This document shows positions 1 through 8,209 of a stretch of 64,000 nt of DNA, piece by piece. The stretch is from Sphingosinithalassobacter sp. CS137 (lineage in GTDB: Bacteria; Pseudomonadota; Alphaproteobacteria; Sphingomonadales; Sphingomonadaceae). The position numbers were made by a program, and so were the translations under genes. Numbering within the stretch: the first letter of the stretch is position 1; the number at the start of each line of letters is the position of its first letter. Where the stretch lies: contig NZ_CP060494.1 of assembly GCF_014334115.1 (NCBI RefSeq), positions 558,001 to 622,000 on the forward strand. The letters run 5' to 3'. The notes beneath the pieces are model-generated. The model searched no databases. It had not been told where the DNA came from and saw only the letters and a program-made list of their open reading frames with translations.

Positions 1-1387
1 GGCAGCCTGCCTGATCGGGGTTGCGCGGCAGTGCCGGGCTGATCGAGGCGAGCAGGCGGCACGAGGCGAAGGCGCCATAATCGTTGCCGAACTGCAGCTC
101 GCTGCGCGTTTCGAGATCCTCGTTCGCGTAATAGCCGCCGACGAGCCAGTCGAGCACGCCGTCGAACGCCGTCCCCTGGAAGCGCAGCTCCTGCGAGAAA
201 GTCCGGAACTCACGACCGCTGTCCGGGCCGAAGAACAGGATGTCGGCGAGACCATAATCGGCGTCCGCCGCCTGATAGTTGGTATAGCCGCGGTAGGCAG
301 TGATCGACGTCAGGTCGACGCCGCCCAGATTCCAGTCGACCTGAACCGAGCCGCCGTAATCCTCGGTCTCGCCATCGTAGCTGCGGTTCGGCGAGACTGC
401 GATACGGCGACTGTAGGGATCGCCGAACGCCGGGAAATAGCCGTCGAAGGTCGTATCGCCGACACCGATCAGTACCGGGATGATGGGGTTCGACGGATCG
501 ATCAGCCCCCGGTTGGCCGGTGCGATCTCGGGCGTCGCATAGACGGCGGCGCAGCACGCCTCCTCGCGGCGGCTGTAATCGCCGATCACGCGGACCGAGA
601 GATCGACCGTCGGCTCGTACAGCGCCTGCGCCCGCAGGAGATAGCGGTCGCGGTCATTGACCTGATAGCCGGTGTTCACGTCTTCGAAGAAACCGTCGCG
701 CTGCACATAGATGCCGTCGAGGCGCAGCGCGAGGCTGTCGGCGACCGGCCCGGTCACCGAGGCGCCGAGGCGCCAATAATCATAGTTGCCGTAGGTGATT
801 TCAGCGGTGCCGCCGAAATCGAATTCGGGTCCCTTGGTCACGATGTTCAGCAGGCCCGCGGACGCGTTGCGGCCGAACAGCGTGCCCTGCGGACCGCGCA
901 ACACCTCGATCCGCTCGATCTCGCCGAGTTCGTTGAGACCCACGCCGGTGCGCGAACGATAGACGCCGTCGATGAAGGTTGCGACCGAGCTCTCGAGACC
1001 GGGATTGTCCCCCACCGTGCCGACGCCGCGAATGCGAGCCGAGCTGTTCGCCTCGCTGCCGGTGTTCGACACCAGCAGCGACGGCGCGACCTGATTGAGC
1101 TGGCGGATGTCGTTGGCGCCGGTCAGTTCGAGCGCCTCCCCGGAGACGGCCGAGATCGCAAGCGGCACGTCGGCAAGCACCTGGGCGCGGCCCTGTGCGG
1201 TGACGACGATGTCACCATCCTGAATCACGGGCGCGCGCTGCGGCGCATCCGCAGTATCCTGATCGACAGCCGCCTGCGCGATGGCAGTCGGGTCGTCATT
1301 TGCCGCGGACTGCGCGGAGGCCGGAGCCGCCAGCGCGACCGTCAGCGCCGGAACGGCGCACGCCGCCATGAGACGAAAACGCATCAT
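1..1387 (-). CDS. TonB-dependent outer-membrane receptor (C-terminus beyond window)
   Basis: Outer-membrane receptor that would import a bound ligand using TonB/ExbBD energy. About 462 N-terminal residues are visible. There is a signal peptide (basic MMRFR start, hydrophobic stretch, cleavage near PASAQS), then a plug domain with the typical VLRGPQGTLFGRNASAG and IRGVGTVGDNPGL motifs around residues 100-170, then the first barrel strands. The barrel end lies left of base 1. Two ATGs are adjacent (1387 and 1384); GAGAGG just upstream fits either. The substrate cannot be read from sequence. The neighbouring acyl-CoA dehydrogenases and acyl-CoA ligase suggest, as inference only, a hydrophobic carboxylate or its precursor rather than a siderophore. 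Confidence 0.93.
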   Translation of the reverse strand, partial: MMRFRLMAACAVPALTVALAAPASAQSAANDDPTAIAQAAVDQDTADAPQRAPVIQDGDIVVTAQGRAQVLADVPLAISAVSGEALELTGANDIRQLNQVAPSLLVSNTGSEANSSARIRGVGTVGDNPGLESSVATFIDGVYRSRTGVGLNELGEIERIEVLRGPQGTLFGRNASAGLLNIVTKGPEFDFGGTAEITYGNYDYWRLGASVTGPVADSLALRLDGIYVQRDGFFEDVNTGYQVNDRDRYLLRAQALYEPTVDLSVRVIGDYSRREEACCAAVYATPEIAPANRGLIDPSNPIIPVLIGVGDTTFDGYFPAFGDPYSRRIAVSPNRSYDGETEDYGGSVQVDWNLGGVDLTSITAYRGYTNYQAADADYGLADILFFGPDSGREFRTFSQELRFQGTAFDGVLDWLVGGYYANEDLETRSELQFGNDYGAFASCRLLASISPALPRNPDQAGC

Positions 1388-1441
1388 CTATCCTCTCCCA
1401 CTTGGCCGGAGCACTTGGCGGCTCCATACCCTATCCTCGAA

Positions 1442-1470
1442 ACTACACTCGCTTATGCCCTGCGCGTCAA
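1442..1470 (-). promoter_or_regulatory. Candidate sigma-70 promoter of the TonB receptor gene
   Basis: On the minus strand TTGACG (1470-1465) is followed after 17 bases by TGTAGT (1447-1442), about 55 bases before the receptor start. The -35 is near consensus and the -10 matches at four of six positions. It is the best-looking promoter in the 224-base gap between the receptor and the acyl-CoA dehydrogenase gene behind it. Confidence 0.45.
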
Positions 1471-1611
1471 GCGGAACAACCGTTGCATACCGCTACGGAT
1501 ACGTCGGTGTTGCTCAAATGCCATAGTCGCGGCAGGGGCAACGATTTCCCGAACGATTGTTCGAAACGTCCCGCCCCGTCGCGGGCCGCGCATGGCGACG
1601 CGCAGCCGCAC

Positions 1612-2682
1612 TCAATAGCCGTTGAGGCGTGCGAACCGCTCGCGGTGCCAGGCGGCATTGCCCCATTGCGCCTCGAGCACACGGGCGCGCTTGAGATAGA
1701 AGCCGGCGTCATGCTCGTCGGTCATTCCGATCCCGCCGTGGAGCTGGACCGTTTCGCGACTGATGAGGTGAAGCGTCTCGCCCGCGACTGCCTTGGCGAG
1801 ACTCACTGCCTGCGGCACGTCGGGCCGATCCGCCTCGATCGCCTCGAGTGCCGCCTCGACCACTGAGCGCGTCAGTTCGAGCTCGGTGAACTGCTTCGCC
1901 ATGCGATGCTGCAACGCCTGGAAGGTCGACAGCGGCTGGCCGAACTGGACGCGGGTCTTGAGATACTCGTTGGTCTTTTCGAAAGCGGCCTCGGCCATGC
2001 CGAGCATTTCGGCACAGGTCGCCGCCGCTGCGCGATCGGTAACCCGCGTCGGCAACTCATCGGAACCGGCAAGCCGCTCGCCCGCCGCGCCATCGAATCG
2101 AACCTGCGCATGGCTGCGCGAGTCCACCATTTGCCGAGCGGAACGCGTGACGCCTTCGCCCTCAGGCACAAGCCAGAGCCCGTCGGTGGTCGCAACCACG
2201 AACAGCGCGGCGCCGTCGCCCTCGGCAACGAACTCCTTGGTGCCGGTCACACGCCCGCCGGCGGCTTCGGTGGTGATGCGATCCGGCGCGAAACGCGGCT
2301 CTTCGTCGATTGCGAGCGTCGCCACCACCTCTCCTGCAGCGATCCGCGGCAGCCACTCCGTTTGCTGCGCCTCCGATCCGCCGATCAGGATCGCGCTCGT
2401 GGCAGCAGCGGTCGCCGCCAGTGGCGATGCCGTCAGATTTCGGCCCAGTTGTTCGAGCACCAGTCCGAGCGAGACATAGCCCATTCCCACGCCGCCCAGC
2501 GCCTCGGGAACGAGGATTCCGGGCCAGCCCATCTCGGCCTGTGCGCGCCAGGCGCCGCTATCGTAGCGTTCGGCAGGCGCCGCATCACGCATTCGGCGAA
2601 AGGCCGTGACCGGCGCTTCATTGTCCACCCACTCGCGCGCCATATCGCGGAGCATCGTCTGTTCTTCGGTGAGTACCGCCAT
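1612..2682 (-). CDS. Acyl-CoA dehydrogenase, probably the non-catalytic partner subunit
   Basis: Member of the FAD-dependent acyl-CoA dehydrogenase family, 356 residues. The N-terminal helical domain (from MAVLTEEQTMLRDMAREW), the middle beta domain and the C-terminal helical domain are all recognisable; the last contains KTRVQFGQPLSTFQALQHRM and LHGGIGMTDEHD. The glutamate that serves as base in MCAD-type enzymes is not evident after the HGGIG motif, and the alternative helix-G glutamate of the IVD/LCAD type is replaced by a TDRAAAATCAE stretch. The start at 2682 is preceded by GAAGAGGAA; an in-frame ATG 30 codons upstream would add a basic, unrelated extension. It lies 89 bases downstream of the larger dehydrogenase gene on the same strand. 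Known families such as actinobacterial ChsE-type enzymes form alpha2beta2 complexes from such pairs; that this pair does so is inference. Confidence 0.9.
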   Translation of the reverse strand: MAVLTEEQTMLRDMAREWVDNEAPVTAFRRMRDAAPAERYDSGAWRAQAEMGWPGILVPEALGGVGMGYVSLGLVLEQLGRNLTASPLAATAAATSAILIGGSEAQQTEWLPRIAAGEVVATLAIDEEPRFAPDRITTEAAGGRVTGTKEFVAEGDGAALFVVATTDGLWLVPEGEGVTRSARQMVDSRSHAQVRFDGAAGERLAGSDELPTRVTDRAAAATCAEMLGMAEAAFEKTNEYLKTRVQFGQPLSTFQALQHRMAKQFTELELTRSVVEAALEAIEADRPDVPQAVSLAKAVAGETLHLISRETVQLHGGIGMTDEHDAGFYLKRARVLEAQWGNAAWHRERFARLNGY

Positions 2683-2738
2683 TTCCTCTTCCCCGTCGCT
2701 CCATCGCAATGCAGAGCCTGTGGCGTCGATGCCGCGAA

Positions 2739-2758
2739 GCGGAAGGGGCCCCTTCCGC
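2739..2758. repeat. Perfect 20-base palindrome between the two dehydrogenase genes
   Basis: GCGGAAGGGGCCCCTTCCGC reads the same on both strands. It can fold as an 8-base-pair stem with a 4-base loop. It sits in the 89-base gap between the two acyl-CoA dehydrogenase genes, after the stop of the upstream one. It may stabilise or attenuate the shared transcript, or be a small dispersed intergenic repeat. Confidence 0.7.
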
Positions 2759-2771
2759 AGCGGCACACGCA

Positions 2772-3992
2772 TTATTGATGATCGAGCATGCCAAGGATGC
2801 GCTTCGCGATCACATTGTTCTGGATCTCGGTCGAACCGCCGTAGATCGAGACTGCCTTGCCGAAGAGCCAGCCGCGGGTCTGCGCCAGTTCCTCCGGCGT
2901 GAAGCCCTCGCCTTCCCAGCCGAGCCCCGCCATGCCCATGATCTCGAGCGCCAGTTCGGCACGCTCCTGCGTGATTCGCGCGCCGACATTCTTCATGATC
3001 GAAGAGGTGGCGGACGGGCCCTGACCCGCCTTCGCCTCCATCGCGGCGCGGCGCAGAGTCGCCATGAATGCCCGCAGATCCATTTCGTGGCGCACAATCC
3101 GCATCCGCAGATCCGCATCTGCGATACGCCCGCCCTCGTCGGTGCCGACATAGTGCTTTGCCAGCTCCGACAGCGGCGTGCCCGCGAAGAAGCGCCCCGC
3201 GCTGGAACCGCCGCCGGACAGGCTGGTCCGCTCATGCTGGAGCAGCCGCTTGCCGATCGTCCAGCCCTGGCCCTCCTCGCCGACCCGGTTCGCCTTCGGC
3301 ACCTTCACGTCGGTGAAGAAAGTCTCGCAGAAGGGCGAGCTGCCGGAGATCAGCCGGATCGGCTTCACTTCGACTCCGGGCGCATCCATATCGACCAGCA
3401 GGAAAGTGATACCTTCATGCTTCTTCGTCTTGTCGGTGCGAACGAGCATGAAGCACTTGTCGGCCCATTGGCCGCCGCTGGTCCATGTCTTCTGGCCGTT
3501 TACGACATAATGGTCGCCGGCGTCTTCGGCGAAGGTCTGGAGCGAAGCGAGGTCCGAACCCGCTCCCGGCTCGGAATAGCCCTGGCACCAGCGGATCTCG
3601 CCGCGGGCGATCGGCGGGATATGCTCGCGCTTCTGCTCCTCGGTGCCATATTCGAGCAGCGTCGGACCGAACATCATCACGCCCATGCCGCCGATCGGAT
3701 TCCACGCACCGATGCGAGCCATTTCCTCGTGGAGCACACGCACCTCGGCACGACTCAGGCCGCCGCCGCCATATTCCTTCGGCCAGGCGGGAACGCCCCA
3801 CCCCTTCTCGCCCATCGCATGTTTCCAGGCCGCCTCCTCGTCGCTGAGCTCGGTCGGCCCCTCGACCGCGGACATCGCATTGTCCTTGCCCCGCAGCGAC
3901 GGGGGGAAGTTCGCCGCGAGCCATTCGCGCGCATGGACGCGAAACGCCTCCAGCGGGTCGGCAAGCGCCTCAACATCGGGTGCGGTGGCCAT
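2772..3992 (-). CDS. Acyl-CoA dehydrogenase, probably the catalytic subunit
   Basis: FAD-dependent acyl-CoA dehydrogenase, 406 residues, introducing the alpha-beta double bond of an acyl-CoA and passing electrons to ETF. FAD-binding signatures are clear: WCQGYSEPGAGSDLASLQT around residue 135 and GQKTWTSGGQWAD shortly after. Near the C-terminus IYGGSTEIQNNVIAKRILG matches the family, but has glycine where MCAD has its catalytic glutamate. A helix-G glutamate in LLQHERTSLSGG is placed like that of isovaleryl- and long-chain dehydrogenases and probably acts instead. GGAGAGAGAGG precedes the ATG. It is divergent from the acyl-CoA ligase gene and upstream of the smaller dehydrogenase, with which it probably forms a heteromeric enzyme. 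The exact acyl chain is unknown. Confidence 0.93.
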   Translation of the reverse strand: MATAPDVEALADPLEAFRVHAREWLAANFPPSLRGKDNAMSAVEGPTELSDEEAAWKHAMGEKGWGVPAWPKEYGGGGLSRAEVRVLHEEMARIGAWNPIGGMGVMMFGPTLLEYGTEEQKREHIPPIARGEIRWCQGYSEPGAGSDLASLQTFAEDAGDHYVVNGQKTWTSGGQWADKCFMLVRTDKTKKHEGITFLLVDMDAPGVEVKPIRLISGSSPFCETFFTDVKVPKANRVGEEGQGWTIGKRLLQHERTSLSGGGSSAGRFFAGTPLSELAKHYVGTDEGGRIADADLRMRIVRHEMDLRAFMATLRRAAMEAKAGQGPSATSSIMKNVGARITQERAELALEIMGMAGLGWEGEGFTPEELAQTRGWLFGKAVSIYGGSTEIQNNVIAKRILGMLDHQ

Positions 3993-4122
3993 CCTCTCTC
4001 TCCGGTATGTCTTTCGTTGATTCGAAATTGCGGTATGGACCGAGCCGCGTCAAGTCGATGCTGTACGGAGTGGTGGTTGCGCCCTAGTGGAGCGCCAAAG
4101 AAGCTGGAAGAGAGAGGAACCG

Positions 4123-5667
4123 ATGCCGACCGCCGAGGCGTTGCTGAGCAGCGGGTTCGCGACACTGTCCGAGTTGATTCGTGCCCATGCCGGCGAGCGT
4201 CCCGAAAAGACGGCGCTGGCGATGGACGGGCGGACGCTCGGCTATGCTGCGCTCGATGCGCGGATGGACCGCGTAGCAGCGGCGCTGCAACGCGACGGCG
4301 TGGCACAAGGAACCGCAGTCGCGCTGTTGGCGGCGCCTTCGATCGCCTATGCGGAAGTCTTTCTGGGAGCGGTGCGCGCGGGCTGTGTCGCAGCGCCGCT
4401 CGCCCCCTCCGCGACGCCGGCGCAAATCGCGGCGATGGTGCGGGACAGCGGCGCGCCGCTGCTCTTCCTCGACGAAGAAGCGGCGGAAATGCTGGGCACG
4501 ATCGATCTGCCGGCGAAGCGAGTCGCGCTCGACGGAAGCGGCGCGGGAGTAGCGTTCGAGACCTGGCTCGCGCCCGCATCAACGATTCCGGCTCCCGTGC
4601 GGATCGCGCCCGACGATCCGTTCAATCTTATCTATTCGTCTGGGACCACCGGGACACCCAAGGGAATCGTCCAGCCGCACGCGATGCGCTGGTCGCACAT
4701 CGCCCGAAATACGGCCGCGGGTTTCGGCGACGCAGTGACGATGGTCGCCACTCCACTCTATTCGAATACCACGCTGGTGAGCTTCCTGCCCACGCTCGGC
4801 TGGGGCGGCACAGCCGTGCTGCTGCGCAAGTTCGACGCACATGCATTTCTGGAAGCTGCGCAGAAACATTGCGCTACCCATGCGATGCTGGTGCCGGTGC
4901 AGTATCGCCGCATCATGGCGCTGCCCGACTTCGGCCGGTTCGACCTTTCAAGCTTCCGCTTCAAGACCTGCACCAGCGCGCCTTTCTCGGCCGAGCTGAA
5001 GGCGGATGTGCTCGCACGCTGGCCGGGGCTGCTACTCGAGATCTATGGCATGACCGAGGGCGGCGGGACGTGCATCCTGATCGCCAACATGCATCCCGAC
5101 AAGCTGCACACCGTCGGACGGCCGATCGAAGGTTGCGACATCCGGTTGATCGACGAGCGCGGGAAGGAAGTGGCGCCCGGAGAAACCGGCGAAGTCGTCG
5201 GACGGTCCGGCGGGATGATGACAGGCTATCACGGCCGGCCCGAAGCCACCCGCGAGACCGAATGGTTCGATGCCGAGGGCCGGCGCTACATCCGACACGG
5301 CGATCTCGGCCGGTTCGACGAGGACGGCTTTCTGATCCTGATGGATCGGAAGAAGGACGTCATCATCTCCGGAGGGTTCAACATCTATCCCTCCGATCTC
5401 GAAGCGGTGCTGGCGGAGCATCCCGATGTTGCCGACTGCGCGGTAGTGGGGATTCCGTCGGAAGCATGGGGCGAGACGCCGGTCGGCTTCTATGTCGCGC
5501 GCGACGCCGTGACTGACACGGCAACGATTCTGACGTGGTTCAACGATCGGGTCGGCAAGACACAGCGCTTGAGCGCACTCGAATGCGTGGCCGAACTGCC
5601 GCGCAGCAGCATCGGGAAGATACTCAAGCGCGCGCTCCGCGACCGATATCTGGAGAATGCAAAGTGA
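4123..5667 (+). CDS. AMP-forming acyl-CoA ligase
   Basis: Activates a carboxylic acid to acyl-AMP and then acyl-CoA; 514 residues, normal for the ANL superfamily. Motifs in order are the P-loop-like YSSGTTGTPKGI near residue 175, EIYGMTEGGG, RYIRHGDLGRFDEDG, DRKKDVIISGGFNIYPSDLE (hinge and A8 region) and PRSSIGKILKR with the C-terminal catalytic lysine. GAGAGG lies 5 bases before this ATG, so the upstream in-frame GTG at 4087 was not used. The stop overlaps the next gene by 4 bases (GTGA). The divergent dehydrogenase pair suggests a shared catabolic route for an acid imported by the nearby receptor; substrate identity is not determinable. Confidence 0.94.
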   Translation: MPTAEALLSSGFATLSELIRAHAGERPEKTALAMDGRTLGYAALDARMDRVAAALQRDGVAQGTAVALLAAPSIAYAEVFLGAVRAGCVAAPLAPSATPAQIAAMVRDSGAPLLFLDEEAAEMLGTIDLPAKRVALDGSGAGVAFETWLAPASTIPAPVRIAPDDPFNLIYSSGTTGTPKGIVQPHAMRWSHIARNTAAGFGDAVTMVATPLYSNTTLVSFLPTLGWGGTAVLLRKFDAHAFLEAAQKHCATHAMLVPVQYRRIMALPDFGRFDLSSFRFKTCTSAPFSAELKADVLARWPGLLLEIYGMTEGGGTCILIANMHPDKLHTVGRPIEGCDIRLIDERGKEVAPGETGEVVGRSGGMMTGYHGRPEATRETEWFDAEGRRYIRHGDLGRFDEDGFLILMDRKKDVIISGGFNIYPSDLEAVLAEHPDVADCAVVGIPSEAWGETPVGFYVARDAVTDTATILTWFNDRVGKTQRLSALECVAELPRSSIGKILKRALRDRYLENAK

Positions 5668-6431
5668 CCCCCATCGCCGATATTTTGTCGCAGGCGGACC
5701 GCGTCGAGGACGGCTTTCGAACTACGGTGCCCGCGGACTGGATGCAGGGCCGTACCGCCTATGGCGGGCTGACGACCGCACTGGCGCTGCATGCCGCGCA
5801 ACGGAGCGAAGCGGATCTGCCGCCGCTGCGTTCGGCGCAAGTCGCTTTCGTGGGGCCGCTCGCCGGCGCGGTCGCGATCACGGCCCAACGCCTGCGGCGC
5901 GGACGCAACGCAACCTACATCGACACCGAAGTCCGCTCGGAAGCGGGACTGGGGCTGCGCGCGACCTTTCTCTTCATGGCACCGCTGCCTTCCGCGGTCA
6001 CGCACGACGCTATGTCCCGGGCAGAGCGGCACCCGCCCGAGCCCGATGCCAAGACCTACATCGGCCCGGACGAGTTCTTCACTGGCAATTTCGAGTTTCA
6101 CGACGTGAAAGTGCCCGGTGCAGCGGAATGGCTGCGCTGGGCGCGGCTGCGCGGACGCGACGGTCTCGATCCAGCGGTCGAGCTGCTCGCGATCGCCGAC
6201 GGACTGCCCCCCGCCGCCTTCAAGCTGTTTGACAAGCAGGTGCCGCTCAGTTCGCTGACCTGGCACGTCAATCTGCTGACGACCGATCTTTCGACGCAGG
6301 ACGGCTGGTGGCTGCTCCAGGCGGCGACGGACCGGGCGGTCGATGGCTTCAGCAGCCAGCGCATGCGCATCTGGAATGCCGCCGGCGCGCCGGTGGTTGA
6401 TGCGATGCAGAGTGTCGCGATCTTCGCCTAA
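5664..6431 (+). CDS. Acyl-CoA thioesterase-fold (TesB-like) protein
   Basis: 255-residue double-hotdog protein resembling the TesB/4HBT_3 thioesterase family, which hydrolyses acyl-CoA to the free acid and CoA. The N-terminal half carries the AYGGLTTALALHAAQR helix and PLRSAQVAFVGPLAG strand typical of the family. The second half contains QVPLSSLTWHVNLL and the C-terminal GFSSQRMRIWNAAG. The GTG start overlaps the ligase stop (GTGA), so the two are translationally coupled. Its pairing with an acyl-CoA ligase suggests CoA recycling or overflow control in the same pathway. Catalytic residues were not assigned with certainty. Confidence 0.85.
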   Translation: MTPIADILSQADRVEDGFRTTVPADWMQGRTAYGGLTTALALHAAQRSEADLPPLRSAQVAFVGPLAGAVAITAQRLRRGRNATYIDTEVRSEAGLGLRATFLFMAPLPSAVTHDAMSRAERHPPEPDAKTYIGPDEFFTGNFEFHDVKVPGAAEWLRWARLRGRDGLDPAVELLAIADGLPPAAFKLFDKQVPLSSLTWHVNLLTTDLSTQDGWWLLQAATDRAVDGFSSQRMRIWNAAGAPVVDAMQSVAIFA

Positions 6432-6545
6432 CGCGACATTTTGCGACACTTCGCCCCGGCGCTGACACACCCCTGCGACAGCGATCCGACAAAAGGCGCT
6501 CCTGCGGCGCGGCCCCTGCGCGCCGCGCTGAACTGGAGCACGCTC

Positions 6546-7409
6546 ATGAAGACCAGACTGATCGCGGCCGCCGCACTCGGTGCTATGACCCTGACGGGCA
6601 CGGTCGCCCTCGCGCAGAACGCGCCCCCCGCCCCGGCGCCTTCGCCCGGCCATTCCACGATTCGCGCCGACGCTGACCGCAACGGCGTGGTTACACGCGC
6701 CGAGCTGCTCGCCCAGGTCGAGCAGCGGTTCGCACAGCGTGATGCGAACAGCGACGGGCAACTGACGGAGGGCGAGAGCTTCCACAACCGCCGCGGCGGG
6801 CGGCTTCGCGAACGTATCCTGAGTCGCATCGACGCCGACGGGAACGGCGCGATCACGCTCGCGGAGCAAAAGGCGCAGGCCGAGCGCCGCTTCGCCCGGC
6901 TCGATGCAAATGGCGACGGCGCGATCGACCCGGCCGAGCGCGAGGCCGCGCGCGAGCGGATGCGGCAGATGCGCGAACGGCGCGGCGATCCAATCGCGCG
7001 CGCCGACACGGATCGCGACGGCATCCTTACCCGCGCCGAGATGCTCGCCCAGGTCGAGCAGCGGTTCGCACAACGCGATGCGAACAGCGACGGGCAACTG
7101 ACCGGTGACGAGCGCTTGCACAATCGCCGCGGGGCGCACCACGGCCGCCGCATGGGCGAGCACGAGCGTGGCGGCGAGCGCAGCGCCCGCTTCCGGGAGC
7201 GCAGGATGAATCGTATCGACGCCGACGGGAATGGCGCGATCAGTCTCGCGGAGCAAAAGGCGCAGGCCGAACGCCGCTTCGCCCGGCTGGATAGCAACGG
7301 CGACGGCGCGATCGACCAGGCCGAGCGCGACGCCGTGCGCGAACGGATGGAGCAGATGCGGGAGCGTCGCGGCGACCGCCAAACTGGCGCCGTTCCGCCC
7401 GCCGAGTAA
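6546..7409 (+). CDS. Exported EF-hand calcium-binding protein with eight EF-hand-like loops
   Basis: 287 residues. The signal peptide (MKTRLIAAAALGAMTLTGTV, cleavage near ALAQN) points to the periplasm or cell surface. Eight EF-hand-type loops can be read, including DADRNGVVTRAE, DANSDGQLTEGE, DADGNGAITLAE, DANGDGAIDPAE, DTDRDGILTRAE, DANSDGQLTGDE, DADGNGAISLAE and DSNGDGAIDQAE. They are arranged as two copies of a four-loop block, joined by arginine- and histidine-rich linkers. GGAG lies 9 bases before the ATG; frame open further upstream lacks a signal peptide. A strong hairpin follows, so it is probably transcribed separately from the two-component genes downstream. Function beyond calcium binding is unknown; calcium buffering or sensing is inference. 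Confidence 0.9.
   Translation: MKTRLIAAAALGAMTLTGTVALAQNAPPAPAPSPGHSTIRADADRNGVVTRAELLAQVEQRFAQRDANSDGQLTEGESFHNRRGGRLRERILSRIDADGNGAITLAEQKAQAERRFARLDANGDGAIDPAEREAARERMRQMRERRGDPIARADTDRDGILTRAEMLAQVEQRFAQRDANSDGQLTGDERLHNRRGAHHGRRMGEHERGGERSARFRERRMNRIDADGNGAISLAEQKAQAERRFARLDSNGDGAIDQAERDAVRERMEQMRERRGDRQTGAVPPAE
6690..7345 (+). repeat. Intragenic tandem duplication inside the EF-hand gene
   Basis: Two long blocks of the gene are nearly identical at DNA level. The block from about 6698 recurs about 336 bases later (from about 7034) with only a few changes over some 70 bases. The block from 6828 recurs 387 bases later, from 7215. The differing offsets mean the linker between blocks has gained sequence. 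Near-identity including third codon positions indicates a recent duplication or gene conversion. Confidence 0.85.
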
Positions 7410-7421
7410 CAGCTGCACCTT

Positions 7422-7451
7422 CGGACGGCGCGCTCCCCTTCGCGCCGTCCG
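7422..7451 (+). terminator. Hairpin terminator after the EF-hand gene
   Basis: A perfect 11-base-pair stem (CGGACGGCGCG with CGCGCCGTCCG) and 8-base loop lie 12 bases after the EF-hand stop, followed by CCCTTTCC. The T-run is weak, but the stem is strong and separates this gene from the response regulator. Confidence 0.7.
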
Positions 7452-7483
7452 CCCTTTCCGCCGCCTTCGGATGTGCTACCGCG

Positions 7484-8209
7484 ATGATGATGTCAGAAAT
7501 GCCGCACCTGCTGCTCGTCGACGACGAGCGTTCGATCCGTGAGCCGCTCGCACAGTACCTGACGAAGCAGGGCTTCCGAGTGACTCAGGCCGGCGACGCA
7601 GAAGGTGCGCGGGCGCGGATGACCGCCTATTCGATCGATCTCGTCATCCTCGACATAATGATGCCGGGCGAAGACGGGCTCAGCCTGTGCCGCCATATTC
7701 GCGAGACGAGCGATACCCCGGTGATCCTGCTCACCGCACGCGCGGAGGAAACCGACCGGATCGTCGGCTTGGAGATGGGCGCCGACGACTATGTGGTGAA
7801 GCCCTTTTCGCCGCGCGAGCTCGCCGCACGGGTGAAGGTCGTGCTGCGCCGGCTGGCCGCCGGGGGCACGCGCCAGCATGGCCCGGAAGCGGGCAGCTTC
7901 GCATTCGCCGGCTGGGTGCTGAAGACCGGAGAACGCACGCTGGTCGACCGGGAAGGCGTTTCGGTGCCGCTGTCGACCGGCGAGTATAATCTGCTCAACG
8001 CACTGGTGACGCGCCCCCGCCAGGTACTCACTCGGGATCAACTGCTCGACCTTACCCAAGGCCGCGAGGCGGCCGCTTTCGATCGCGCGATCGACAATCA
8101 GGTGAGCCGATTACGCAAGAAGATCGAGCCCGACCCCAGGAATCCGACCGTCATCAAGACCGTGTGGGGCGGCGGCTACACACTCGCGGCCGAAGTGACG
8201 CGGCTGTGA
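7484..8209 (+). CDS. OmpR/PhoB-family response regulator
   Basis: 241-residue DNA-binding response regulator. The receiver domain has the acidic pair in LLVDDE, phosphoacceptor D57 in LVILDIMMPGEDG, and the switch lysine in DDYVVKPFSPREL. A C-terminal winged helix follows from about residue 140, ending in IKTVWGGGYTL. Several start codons cluster at 7484-7501 (ATGATGATG, then one more) with no obvious ribosome-binding site, so the start is approximate. Its stop overlaps the kinase start by 4 bases, so this kinase is its likely partner. The regulon is unknown; the calcium-binding gene next door is a candidate target or signal-related gene by position only. Confidence 0.93.
   Translation: MMMSEMPHLLLVDDERSIREPLAQYLTKQGFRVTQAGDAEGARARMTAYSIDLVILDIMMPGEDGLSLCRHIRETSDTPVILLTARAEETDRIVGLEMGADDYVVKPFSPRELAARVKVVLRRLAAGGTRQHGPEAGSFAFAGWVLKTGERTLVDREGVSVPLSTGEYNLLNALVTRPRQVLTRDQLLDLTQGREAAAFDRAIDNQVSRLRKKIEPDPRNPTVIKTVWGGGYTLAAEVTRL

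Noticed and set aside
2709..5516. A 935-codon open frame on the plus strand across the dehydrogenase and ligase genes
   Set aside because: Arginine- and alanine-rich translation without domains, antisense or out of frame to well-recognised genes; a by-product of high GC codon bias.
5490..7418. A 642-codon minus-strand frame over the thioesterase and EF-hand genes
   Set aside because: Its apparent internal repeats mirror the EF-hand duplication on the other strand; no domain or start signal.
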